Positions 54,644 through 63,668 of a stretch of DNA of 64,000 bases are shown piece after piece. The stretch comes from JAICIG01 sp035532215 (GTDB lineage Bacteria; Planctomycetota; Planctomycetia; Pirellulales; JAICIG01). The number at the start of each line of letters is the position of its first letter. Position 1 is the stretch's first letter. The notes under the pieces are model-generated. The model made no database searches, had not been told where the DNA came from, and worked only from the letters and a program-made list of their open reading frames with translations. The translations under genes and the position numbers were made by a program. The stretch is taken from NCBI GenBank assembly GCA_035532215.1, contig DATKRK010000301.1:12021-76020 (forward strand), given 5' to 3'.

Positions 54644-55240
54644 ATGCCATTGAAACTTAACGTCGGTCTCATGAAAAAAATCGGCCAGCCGCGCTACGGC
54701 AGCCTCTCGGCCTCGTGCCATCTGGAAATCGAGTTGGAAAGTTCGCTCTTGGAGCGCGATGCGGAGGGCTTGCAGGACCGCATTCGGCGGACGTTCGCCG
54801 AATGCCGCCGCGCCGTGGAGACGGAACTGGCGATCGGCGACCTGCGCAAGCCGGCGCGCAAGCCGGCGACAATCGAGGCGGCCGTCGAAACGGCGCCCGG
54901 AGAAGCCATGAATCCGTTGGCGGCCGAGCGAATGGCGGCTGACCGAAACGGGGCACACACTCCGGCCGCCCTGGGCGGCTCGCAGAACGGCGCCAACGCC
55001 CAGCCCGACGAGGCTGAACTTTCGCCCGCCTCGGCGAGCCAGCTCAACTATGCGCGGCGGCTGGCCAGCAGCATCGGCCGCGCGGCGGCGCTGCGCGTCG
55101 AGGTGCTGGTGCAGCGCAGCTTCGGCAAGCCGCTGGGCGAATTGTCGCGAGCCGAGGCCGCGCGGTTGATCGGCATGCTGCGGGCCGTCAAGGCGGGCGA
55201 ACTCGATTGGGAGACTTTGCTCGAGGAAGCGGCCGCCTGA
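54644..55240 (+). CDS. Unknown protein with possible recombinase-type tail domain
   Basis: A 198-residue protein with AAGGAG 7 nt before ATG 54644. The N-terminal domain (VGLMKKIGQPRYGSLSASCH, then LESSLLERDAEGLQDRIRRTFAECRRAVETEL) looks conserved but unnamed. I associate the GxPxYGSxxASC pattern with planctomycete accessory proteins. A low-complexity linker (about 85-128) follows. The tail (SASQLNYARRLASSIGRAAA, then LGELSRAEAARLIGMLRAV) resembles the short ATxxQLxxI..LI..L domain found at the end of some phage or plasmid DNA-metabolism proteins. DNA binding is only a possibility. Confidence 0.62.
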   Translation: MPLKLNVGLMKKIGQPRYGSLSASCHLEIELESSLLERDAEGLQDRIRRTFAECRRAVETELAIGDLRKPARKPATIEAAVETAPGEAMNPLAAERMAADRNGAHTPAALGGSQNGANAQPDEAELSPASASQLNYARRLASSIGRAAALRVEVLVQRSFGKPLGELSRAEAARLIGMLRAVKAGELDWETLLEEAAA

Positions 55241-55325
55241 TTGCGGAATCGCGGTCGCCGCCGTTTCGAGGCGGTGCGACTTGCTGCACCGCCGAAACTC
55301 GCGAGGTTTGCCCTTCGCTTGCCTG

Positions 55326-55367
55326 CCTGCCGGCCGCTCGCGCGGCCGGCAGGCGGGATTTTTTCTT
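55326..55367 (+). terminator. Rho-independent terminator
   Basis: A perfect 12-bp stem (cctgccggccgc at 55326-55337 and gcggccggcagg at 55342-55353) with a tcgc loop is followed by cggga and a T tract (ttttttctt, 55359-55367). A second imperfect hairpin lies just upstream (55263-55277 with 55286-55298). It ends the plus-strand set begun at 53261. Confidence 0.88.
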
Positions 55368-55461
55368 AGCTGTCAGGGATGCGAGCGCCAGAACGCGGCG
55401 CGGGGCGATGAATCGCAAGCTCGTTGCGACATAAATAGGAGTACGCAATGAAAGGCGCACG

Positions 55462-55640
55462 ATGGCCAAGCATCGACCTCAATCGACGAGCAGAGAAAGC
55501 AGGCTCGATATCCGGCTCGACGCCGCGCGCAAAGCGGCGATCGCCCGCGCAGTCCAACGGCGCGGAGAGACCATCAGCGAATTCATTCTCGAAATCGCTT
55601 GCCAGGCGGCCGCCGAATTGCTGGTCGATGAACGAACGGT
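55462..55640 (+). pseudogene. DUF1778 antitoxin N-terminal stump
   Basis: ATG 55462 with AAAGG 6 nt upstream encodes MAKHRPQSTSRESRLDIRLD, AARKAAIARAVQRRGETISE, FILEIACQAAAELLVDERT. This is the ribbon-helix-helix start of a DUF1778 (TacA-type) antitoxin. After about residue 60 the reading enters transposase DNA of the opposite strand and is no longer family-like. The C-terminal toxin-binding part and a GNAT toxin partner are not found on the far side of the insertion. Confidence 0.7.
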
Positions 55641-56740
55641 CCCTTCTGGATGGCTGAGCCTCTTTATTCGCCGCATTGTACATGTGGCCGCAGTGACGGA
55701 GCAGGCTGATGGCGGCGTTTCGGAAGGCCGCCAGATTCTGGGGAGCGTGGCCACGCTTGACCTGGCACTTGTCTTCGCCGAAGGTCACGTCGCGCACCCA
55801 GTGCAAGCGTTCCGGGCTCCAGTGGGATCGCCAGCGGCTCAGCAACAAGGCCGCATCGCCGGTTCGGCGCGAGAGGCTGGTGACGGCGTACTGCACCTCG
55901 ACCTTAGTCTTGCCCTTACAGACGGTCGTGCGCTGCAGGCGGCAGACCTGAGCCAGACCGGGCCAGTCGAGATGTTCGGCCAAGCGAGTGCTGGCCTGAA
56001 GATGCCGCTTTACGCGCCGTCCATGCCCTTTACTCGAGGTGCAGGCTTCGGACAGCGACTGCTGGCGTTGCTGCTCGGTCGCGGGAGAAAATCCCGGCTG
56101 AAATTCCGCTTCGATGGCAGCTTCAACTCGGGTTGGTTGTCTTTGACGACCATCAAGTAATCGCCGCCGCTGTCGACGATCTGCTGGCAGATCTTGCGTC
56201 GACAGAACATCGCGTCGGCACTCACGAGACGCCCTTGGAGAACAACGGTCTTGAGCAATTCAAGCGAGGCTTTCGCTTCGTTCGTGGTCGGATCGACCGC
56301 TTGCTGGCTATGCACGCCCCCGAGTTGTTGATCCAACAGCGAGAGGAGGTGGACGTTGCGTTCATGGGCGGTCAGCGTGTTACAAAGCGTCTTGCCGTCC
56401 AGCGAGGTTCCTCGGGCCTCGTCGGGCAACGGCTGATCTAGAAGCGTTTCCATCCACCGCTGCAACACCGACTCGAGCGTTGCTGGCTCCAGGGCCAACA
56501 GCAGATTGCGAAAACTATTGGGGCATGGCGGCTTGCGCGTGAACCCTAGCCAAGCCCAGACGGAAGGCCCCTGAACTCGGGTCCATTGCGCAATAGCCTT
56601 ATAACCCCGGGCGCCCGTCAGCAGCCCACAGACAATCGCGGCCAGCCTGGGCCGCCAAACGATGGCGTCGTCCCTTACGCCCGCGAGGATCGGGAATCGC
56701 CGCCAGCATAGCCAGCAGGCTTCCCCCACCGCAGGCGTCC
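55641..56740 (-). pseudogene. ISAs1-family transposase, two frameshifts and truncated
   Basis: Minus-strand segments give, in order, LLAMLAAIPDPRGRKGRRHR, LAAIVCGLLTGARGYKAIAQW, SLDGKTLCNTL with the catalytic-type Asp, VVLQGRLVSADAMFCRRKIC, GGDYLMVVKDNQPELK and, in another frame, LHWVRDVTFGEDKCQVKRGHAPQNLAAFRN with the ISAs1 end motif. The first break is at 56649-56651, where one extra G on the plus strand would be removed. The second is near 56120, where one base is missing after NQPELK. The C-terminus runs out at the antitoxin junction. It is not functional as read. Confidence 0.8.
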
Positions 56741-56765
56741 GCAAATCACCTCCGTGCAAGGGTAA
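55641..56765 (-). mobile_element. ISAs1-family insertion sequence, decayed
   Basis: The unit is defined by a minus-strand ISAs1-type transposase joined directly to a truncated antitoxin gene at about 55641. On the right the coding signal ends near 56765. Clear terminal inverted repeats and a target duplication were not found. The edges share only a short ccctt/aaggg match, so the ends are approximate. The transposase end is truncated at the left junction. Confidence 0.62.
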
Positions 56766-56932
56766 GAATCAAATCCGTTGGACTTCTTACGTCGCCAACC
56801 CACAGCCCGTTCGTCGCTTGGAAAAACTGCTCGGCTGTGCGGATCCAGGGCTGCGGCGATGCGTTGAAAGATCGCGTCGATATAATGGCGATATAATATG
56901 TCATTGGAGTTTCAAGGACGCCGGCGAGGTTG

Positions 56933-57691
56933 ATGATGCCGATCCACGACTGGACCCGCGTCGACGCGGGGATTTTTCACGATTTCCATCAAACATGGAT
57001 GCCCGAGATCAAGCGCGCCTTGAATCAGGGTCGGCTGCCTGCCGATTATTACGCTTTGGTCGAGCAAGTCGCCGGCGGTCGTTGGCCGGATATCCTGACA
57101 TTGCAAGGTCCGCTTCGCGAAGAACCGCCCAACCCCGAGCCTCGCGGCGGCGTCGCACTCGCGGAAACGCCCCCGCAAGTTCAATTCCGACTCAAAGCCG
57201 AAGGCGATTTGTACGCAGCGAAGGCCAGTTCGGTTGTCATCCGTCACGTAAGCGGACACCACATCGTCGCCGTATTGGAGGTCGTCTCGCCGGGCAACAA
57301 AAGCAGCCGCACAGGGCTGGAGCAGTTTACCGGGAAAGCCGTGGAAATGCTGCGGGCAGGGATTCACTTGCTCGTTGTCGACCTATTCCCGCCCGGACCG
57401 CGCGACCCGCAGGGAATTCACAAGGCGATTTGGGACGAGTTGGCAGACAACGAGTTTTCCCTGCCGCAAGAAAGACGCCTGACGCTGGCGGCGTACGCGG
57501 CGGGCGCTTGGCCAGAAGCTTTCGTCGAGCCCGTCGCCGTGGGAGGCGAGTTGCCCGACATGCCGCTCTTTTTGACGCCCGAGGTCTACGTGCCGGCGCC
57601 GCTTGAAGCCACCTATCGAGCGGCGTGGGAAACTGTGCCGGCCTGTTGGCGCGAAGTGTTGGAAAGGCCGCACGGCGCCGATGCTTCGTAA
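56933..57691 (+). CDS. DUF4058 family protein
   Basis: About 252 residues starting MMPIHDWTRVDAGIFHDFHQ, the normal start of DUF4058 proteins common in planctomycetes and cyanobacteria. HHIVAVLEVVSPGNKSSRTG carries a nuclease-like E-(V)V-S-P-x-N-K segment typical of the family, and LVVDLFPPGPRDPQGIHKAIW follows. The fold is thought to be related to restriction-like nucleases, and no activity is established. GAGG precedes the tandem ATG codons at 56933 and 56936. TATAAT-like hexamers at 56881-56896 could be -10 elements but lack a good -35. Confidence 0.85.
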   Translation: MMPIHDWTRVDAGIFHDFHQTWMPEIKRALNQGRLPADYYALVEQVAGGRWPDILTLQGPLREEPPNPEPRGGVALAETPPQVQFRLKAEGDLYAAKASSVVIRHVSGHHIVAVLEVVSPGNKSSRTGLEQFTGKAVEMLRAGIHLLVVDLFPPGPRDPQGIHKAIWDELADNEFSLPQERRLTLAAYAAGAWPEAFVEPVAVGGELPDMPLFLTPEVYVPAPLEATYRAAWETVPACWREVLERPHGADAS

Positions 57692-57911
57692 GCGCTTGTT
57701 GCCGCAATCGATGGCATGGGAGCAACACCGGAAGGCTCGCGCCGGCATGGCCAGTCCCAGAACGTTACGTTGCGCGTGGATCCGAAGGGCCAAGGCTCGC
57801 GCCGCAAGCCGACGGCGATGATGACTTGCTCAAACCCCGCGGCGCTTTGCCGGCAGTTCAGCGATGAACCGGATATGAGCCGCGAAACGGGCGAAAAGTA
57901 ACGCAGAGCAA

Positions 57912-58394
57912 TTACTCTTGCGACTTGGCGTAGTATTCGTCGGAGGACAGCGGCTCGACAATGATCGACTCTTCGGTCGCGCCGTGAGCGAGTTCGTCGG
58001 CGAAATAGGCGAGCCCGTCCGGGTCGGCTGGTCGGTCGAGCAGTTTTTCGTACAAGGAGTCGACGAGGACGCGGTGATATTCGGCGCTGCCGAAAACCAT
58101 GGCGGCGACGTCGGCGGTCGTGCGACCCTTGGCCAGCAGGTCGGTAAAATAGCTCAAACCCTCGGAGTCGACGTCGCGGCCCAGCAAGTCCTGGTACAAG
58201 GCGTGCAGAAATCCGCTGGCCGTGCCGCCGCCGCGCGTTTGAAAATATTCGGCGGAGCTGATGAGCGAGATGGACATGCCTTCGATCGTGCCGCCGCCGC
58301 TGAACAAGTACGCCATCCAGAACTGCTGGCCCTTCGCATCCGGCGCACGATGCAAATACTGCTGATAAAGCGCGTTGACCGTGTCGAATTGAAA
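57912..58394 (-). pseudogene. DUF4214 C-terminal fragment
   Basis: A minus-strand frame with no true start: it runs from a stop at 58395-58397 to 57912. It encodes VNALYQQYLHRAPDAKGQQF, then GFLHALYQDLLGRDVDSEGLSYFTDLLAKG and SLYEKLLDRPADPDGLAYFADELAHG, which are DUF4214 repeats. In planctomycetes these repeats end very large exported proteins. Here only the tail remains, so it is the 3' stump of a deleted gene. Confidence 0.75.
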
Positions 58395-58580
58395 CTATTC
58401 AGAGATGGCTTCAGCGACAATTTCATGGTCGACCGGCGGTCTCGGCGGCGGGCTCGATCGCGTCTGCGTCCGGTTTTGTTTGATTTGTTGTTCGCCTGCG
58501 CGCGTCGCGCGGGCGGTCGTTTCTCGTCACGACTGCTCCGCGCGACGGGCTGGTCACAGCCTTAGGAATAGGAGATCGCC

Positions 58581-59275
58581 ATGATCGCATTCGCTCGTCC
58601 GGCTCGCGCCACTTCGCCGTCCCTCGCGCCGTCGCCGCCCAAGCTCAGTCCGCGGCGGAGCATCCCCCGGCCCCCCAAAGCCGGCTCGCCGCGCAGGAAA
58701 GAGCACGCTGGCAGGCCGGGTTCATGGCCTTGCTGCCGGACATCCACGGCTACGTCCGCTTTGCCTTTCGGCGTCTTTCGGCCGAACGCCGCGAGGAAGC
58801 GGTGCAAGAGGCGCTGGCCAATGCGTTGGTCGCTTATCGCCGCCTCTACGAATTGAGTAAAACCGACCTGGCCCACGCGACCCCATTGGCCCGATGCGCC
58901 GTGCGGCAGGTCTGCGGCGGCCGGGCAGGTCGCCGGCCCGCTCAACGTCTGCGAGACGCTCTCGCCCTACGCCCAGCGCAAGCTGGGCTTCGTTGTCAGC
59001 CGACTGCATCAGGCCGATGCCTCTGAAGGAAGGAGTTGTTGGTCGAGGACCGCCGTTCGACGCCGGTCAAACTGGCCGCCAGCCGGATCGATTTCGACGC
59101 CTGGTGGCGTCGGTTGCCGCGACGCAAACGCCGCATCGCCGCTGCGCTGGCCGCAGGCGGCGCCACGGGCGAGACGGCTCGACGTTTCAAGTTGACTGCG
59201 GGCCGGATCTCGCAGTTGCGGCGGGAACCGGAAACGAGTTGGAAAATGTTCCATGGCGAGGCGGCAGAAGCGTAA
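58581..59275 (+). pseudogene. Decayed second copy of the sigma-like HTH gene
   Basis: ATG 58581 with GGAG 6 nt upstream. Three reading frames together give the same protein as 53261: FMALLPDIHGYVRFAFRRLS, ERREEAVQEALANALVAY, then VAGPLNVCETLSPYAQRKLGF in another frame and LPRRKRRIAAALAAGGATGE, TARRFKLTAGRISQLRREPE in a third. At least two or three indels separate the parts, near 58700, 58920 and 59025. The leader upstream is also similar to that of 53261, so gene and leader were duplicated together and this copy has since decayed. Confidence 0.78.
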
Positions 59276-59643
59276 ACCGCGAACTGCTGAGTTCGCCGAG
59301 CGTCGCGCTCGTCCGTTGCAACGGGCCGGTTCGCGCGGTTCGCGACCAGCTTGCGCCTTGACCCGGGCTTGGAAGGGGCTTGGACCTGGTCGGCCCTCAG
59401 CTTCGTCGCCGGCGGCGGCGATGCGCGATTCCAGGCGTGGCGCGGCGACCGCGGCCGCCGCGCTAGCCCATGTTTAACAAGTGTCGGGGCGGCAATCGAC
59501 GTAAGTGCTTGTTTTTCAACGACTGGATCGGCCGATCGGCGAAAAGCGTAGTGACAATAAAACGAATGCCAAGGCAAGTTTTTGTTGATATTGATTGGAT
59601 GTCGTCTTGACGGACGGCGGGACGCTGTGGTGTTAATAACATC
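59276..59643. other. Intergenic stretch before a transposase stump
   Basis: No gene is supported. The first part is GC-rich, like the flanking accessory DNA. From about 59460 it becomes AT-richer, and this probably includes the left end of the IS1634-type element whose gene starts at 59644. No inverted repeat could be paired because the other end is missing. Confidence 0.4.
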
Positions 59644-60039
59644 ATGTTCGTCCGCTCCATCAAAGTCCGCAGCTCTTCGGGCGAGGTCCATGAGTACGTC
59701 CGCATCGTCGCCTCGGTGCGAGAGGACGGACGCGTCAAGCAGAAGGTGGTCGCCAACCTCGGCCGACGCGATACGCTCGAAGCAGTCTTGCCGCTGCTCA
59801 ATCGCTTCCTCCACGGCGAGGATGACTCTGAAAAACTCGCGCGGCAGTTGGGCGAAGCAGGTCCGCTGGAAGCGCTCGACGCCAGCACCTGGGGACCGAT
59901 GCTCGTCGTGCGGCGCTTCTTTCAGCAACTCGGGCTGTGGCAGATTCTCGACGCCGGCCGCCTAGCGCTTTTAAAACGGTTGCCCTGGGGCAAGCCCTGG
60001 CTGCTGGCTCGACATGAAAGAAAGCAAACGGCGCCCTGA
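59644..60039 (+). pseudogene. IS1634-type transposase N-terminal stump
   Basis: The first about 106 residues (MFVRSIKVRSSSGEVHEYVR, then VREDGRVKQKVVANLGRRDTLE, WGPMLVVRRFFQQLGLWQILDAG) match the start of IS1634/IS4-like transposases. After 59961 the sequence is unrelated and stops at 60039. The catalytic DDE domain is absent, so the element was cut by a deletion or rearrangement. Confidence 0.72.
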
Positions 60040-60120
60040 TCGCCTTGCCCACGGCATCCGGCTGGCTCAGAATAACCGGCGAAAGTTGTCTAGCAGCGCG
60101 GAGGAAGGACGAAACACACG

Positions 60121-61189
60121 ATGAAGAACTATTCCATCCGCCTAATTATCTGGCTCTTGCTTGCCATCGCCGTTGCGTTCGCTCCACCGCGCTTGCATGC
60201 CCAGCAGCCTGAAGCCTTCACAAACTCCATCGGTATGAAGTTCGTCTCGATCCCGGCGGGCGAGTTTATGATGGGGGCCGAAGAGGATCGAAACGAGACC
60301 ATTAACTTCTTCCCCCTACATCGACCCCAAGGAACTCGATGGCGAATTGCCCCGGCACAGGGTGCGAATCACTAAATCATTTTACATGAGTCAATACGAA
60401 GTCACTCTGGCCCAATTCCGCGCCTTCTGTAATGCCGCTGAGTACAAGATCGAGATCGAACGCGATGGCAAGCCCAGCCGCGGACTAGCCAAAGGCAGGT
60501 CGGCCGATTATCGTCCCTGGGAGCCAGGCTGGAACATCGGTTCCGATCATCCGGCCGTCTACGTTTCCTGGAACGACGCCGTGGCGTTCTGCAAATGGCT
60601 GAGTGAAAACGAGGGCCGGCTTTACCGTTTGCCGACTGAGGCCGAGTGGGAATACGCCTGTCGAGCGGGCGGCAACAGCCGCTATTTCTTCGGCGATGAT
60701 CCTGAGGAATTGGTGCGTTATGCAAACGCTGCCGATCAAGACCGCCAAGCAACTGTGGGCCGCGGCATAATGGGAAACGTCGACAGGCAAGGGAATGAAA
60801 CCCTCACGAATGCTCCGTTTCCCAACCTGTCAGGCCACGATGGCTATGGCTGGACTGCGCCGATCGGAAAGTTCAAGCCCAACGACTTTGGGCTCTACGA
60901 TATGCACGGCAACGTTTGGGAATGGGTCTCCGACTGGTTCAGCACAGATTATTACGGGAAGTCGCCCACCGATGACCCGCAAGGGCCTTTAAGTGGCACA
61001 TCACGAGTTGCTCGCGGGGGCAGTTACTTCCTATCTGCCGGGGAATCTGCGGTGCGCATATCGCGCGAGCGCGCCCCAGTGGGACCGTTCCGACAGTCTT
61101 GGCTTTCGAGTCGTATGCGAACAAGGCGACCATCGCTTCCAAGTCGCCTCGCAACCCATCGTCACCCGGTATCAGAGCGCTGCACATAG
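60121..61189 (+). pseudogene. Formylglycine-generating-enzyme-like protein, two frameshifts
   Basis: A signal peptide (MKNYSIRLIIWLLLAIAVAF, cut near LHAQQ) is followed by FTNSIGMKFVSIPAGEFMMG, the SUMF1/FGE start. The frame breaks at the C run 60312-60316. Removing one C gives NFFPYIDPKELDGELPRHRV. The body has YEVTLAQFRAFC, VSWNDAVAFCKWLS, YRLPTEAEWEYACRAG and YDMHGNVWEWVSDW. A second break at the G run 61040-61043 hides the usual ending. Removing one G gives SAGNLRCAYRASAPQWDRSD then SLGFRVVC. The catalytic Cys pair of true FGE is not evident, so a binding or structural SUMF1 protein is more likely. Confidence 0.78.
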
Positions 61190-62117
61190 AGGGCTTCGGT
61201 CCTTAGGCGGCTTGAAATCACGAAGAATTCTGCGCGGCCGTTGGTTTAGGCGGACGACTTTTTGCTGTGCTCGCAGGCGGCGGACGTAGTTCCAGGCTTC
61301 ACTGGCCTACCGGCCGCAGATTCCACAAGCGTTGCCCTCGTCCGGCCCACAGAGCCGGCCCCGCTTCGTTTTCTTGAAGTATTTGCACGTCGAGTGTGAG
61401 CGTTCCATCCGTGGCGCGACCTGCTGGCGTGCGGATTGTGCAAGAAGGTCCGACCCTGGTGCATGCCCTGGATGTCCATCTGCGCCATCCCGACCGGCTG
61501 ACTTCGAACGAACTCCTGCCCTACCTGCACGCCGAGCCGCCCGCTTCACAGCATCGAGCCATCGTCCGTCGCAAAGTCATGCTCCGCGCCCGTTCCGAAA
61601 AAGCACGCCCGCTCTTGCTGGCGGAACTTGAATCACGCTACGCTGCTTCATGCGACACCGCTTCCGCCGACTCGTCTTAGCCCGCGAGCGGGCCGTCGAA
61701 AAAATGCGTTCTTCCACACTTTTGATGCCGAAAATCGCCGGAAGGGTCGGCCTGGCAACAGTTTCAATCGGTTTGGCGGTCAAATGAAGGCTGGTGGCCG
61801 CAAACTACGTAACGTGTTCATGTTGCGAGAGTTCCAGTCATCGTGGCCATGTCGTTCACCCAAAGTGCGGGAGAACCCATTTGTTTGAACTGCCCGATGA
61901 CAGGGAAGCAAAAAGTGTTGTAATCGTCATTACCCGTAGCGAGCGTATGCTGCCCGTTGCAACCGAACCCATCAGCGACCGTCTGCGATAGTCCGGGCTA
62001 CGCTAAGTTAATGCAGCGTCGTCGGTCGTTCGCGGCATACGTCGTGGGGAGGCCTGATCGTGTCCGGCAAGCTTGGCAGATTCGTTGCCGTCGCTGCAAT
62101 CGGAATGGACGAATGCA
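61190..62117. other. Stretch of fragments, no confident gene
   Basis: Several short open frames occur on both strands. A minus-strand reading at 61250-61400 gives CKYFKKTKRGRLCGPDEGNA, CGICGR, a TAG, and then SEAWNYVRRLRAQQKVVRLN. This looks like a broken Cys-cluster protein. A plus-strand frame 61396-61680 (94 residues) and another at 61794-61991 have no recognised motif. The stretch is best read as degraded accessory DNA. Confidence 0.4.
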
Positions 62118-63083
62118 ATGGACGAAGAACATCTGGTCGCTATTTCGTTGTTGAAAAACGTCGGGGAGTTGCACTCGTTGCCCGACGTCGCCCGCCGATT
62201 GTTGGAAATGACTCGGCTCGACGACTACGAGATGCGGGAAGTCGCCAAATGCCTGGAGCATGATCCCGCCTTGGCGGCGAAGGTGCTCCTCATCGCCAAC
62301 TCGGCTCAATTCGCCCTACATCGCCCCGCGGCCAGCGTGCAACGCGCCGTTGCGCTGTTGGGGCGCCGATCGCTCCGCTTGGCGGCGTTGACGTTCGGGC
62401 TGATCGGGAGCTTAACCGACGGCCTCGCCAAGCAGTTGGTCGATCAGTTTTGGCGACGGGCAGTCCTAATGGCGATTGCGGCGAAGAAGCTCGCCGGCCT
62501 GGCGGGCGACGCCGATCCGTATGATTGTTACACGGCGGCGCTGCTAGCCGATCTAGGAGTCCTTGCACTGGCACAGACGTTCGGCGAAGAATACGCTCGA
62601 CTCAACGAACGGCAGACGTGCCATGAGCAGCGTGTCAACGAGGAACGCAGGCAGTTCGGCTGCGGGCACCCGGCGCTAGCGGCTTGCTTGTTGGCCCGTT
62701 GGAATCTTCCAGGCGAATTGGTCGAGGCGGTCGGACGCCATCATGTCGCTCCCAGCGGAGGCGGCGGACTGCCGAATGTGGTGCAGCACGCGAACCTCTT
62801 GGCGGAGGTCTTACTGCTGCCGGTTTCGGCCGAATTCGTCTTGGCCTTACACTGCCAATTGAAGCAGAGATACTCGCTCGATCTCGACGGCTTCATTGAC
62901 TTATGCCGGGCCGTTCAAGGCGAACTTCAAGCGGAATGGCAGGCCTACAGCGTGGCGCCTGTCGCGACCGCGGACTGCTGCAAACTTCTGGACGCAGCGC
63001 GCTCTCAATACCAACTTGCAGCATTCGACGCGGCGCTCGATCTGGACTCGTTGATCGAACCCTTCGAAGTCCAAAGGCCCTGA
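62118..63083 (+). CDS. HDOD-domain protein
   Basis: A 321-residue single-domain HDOD protein, the inactive HD-type regulatory domain used in bacterial signalling. Marks are LLKNVGELHSLPDVARRLLE, MTRLDDYEMREVAKCLEHDP, ALAAKVLLIANSAQFALHRP, SVQRAVALLGRRSLRLAALT, YTAALLADLGVLALA and HHVAPSGGGGLPNVVQHANLLAE. No receiver, GGDEF or other output domain is attached. ATG 62118 fits the usual N-terminus. TTG 62073 is a longer option. Neighbours give no clear pathway. Confidence 0.88.
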   Translation: MDEEHLVAISLLKNVGELHSLPDVARRLLEMTRLDDYEMREVAKCLEHDPALAAKVLLIANSAQFALHRPAASVQRAVALLGRRSLRLAALTFGLIGSLTDGLAKQLVDQFWRRAVLMAIAAKKLAGLAGDADPYDCYTAALLADLGVLALAQTFGEEYARLNERQTCHEQRVNEERRQFGCGHPALAACLLARWNLPGELVEAVGRHHVAPSGGGGLPNVVQHANLLAEVLLLPVSAEFVLALHCQLKQRYSLDLDGFIDLCRAVQGELQAEWQAYSVAPVATADCCKLLDAARSQYQLAAFDAALDLDSLIEPFEVQRP

Positions 63084-63668
63084 ATTGCTGCTGGGGCGGC
63101 GAAATGCGGAGCTTTCGCATATCCCAGCGGGAATGCAATCCAATCTTCACGGCCTCGCATTCGGCTTGGCGGAACGCGTCCATGACGAGTTCGAGCAGCA
63201 AAGGCCGGTCGCGGTTGTCGCCCAAAGGGAACGTTCGCCCGTTGTCGGAGCTTACGCGGCGCACGTTTTGGCTCTTTCGATTTGACCACCCAGAAAGAGC
63301 AACCTAGGGTTTTGGTAAGCGCCGAATCCGGGGTTCTCTCGGCGAGGCGCAAGTCGGCAATGTCAGCGCACGGCGACGAATCGTTGCGGCGGCGCAGAGC
63401 ATTTTGACCGGCTATTCGTGCGTCACTTCTTTTCGTAACCAATTCATTTCAACTGCACTCGAGCGCGTCTGCTCTTTCGGCGGCGATCTTGCCGCCGGAT
63501 CGAGCGAAACGCTCGAGCCCCTGACCAGTCGCGTTCGGCTGCGGAGCGCCGAAAGGCGCCGGGCCAAGCGAGAGCGTTGCCAACAAAAGCAGCGCCCTTG
63601 GACCCGTCGCTGGCGCCGCTGCGCGAGCACTTCGAACGATCGCGCGCTGGCAGGAGCTGGAGGTTTTC
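63084..63668. other. Intergenic stretch, nothing confident
   Basis: No supported gene. A minus-strand frame (about 63100-63264) gives SSDNGRTFPLGDNRDRPLLL with balanced composition but has no homologue I recognise and overlaps the end of the HDOD gene. The last part before 63669 is GC-rich. Confidence 0.35.

Noticed and set aside
56881..56896. Two TATAAT-like hexamers upstream of the DUF4058 gene as a tandem promoter
   Set aside because: The TTGAAA at 56865 is 11 or 22 nt away from the hexamers, not the usual 16-18 nt.
60014..60124. A 36-codon frame overlapping the FGE-like gene start by ATGA
   Set aside because: The product is very basic with no motif and lies in a junction after a truncated transposase. 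The overlap alone is weak support.
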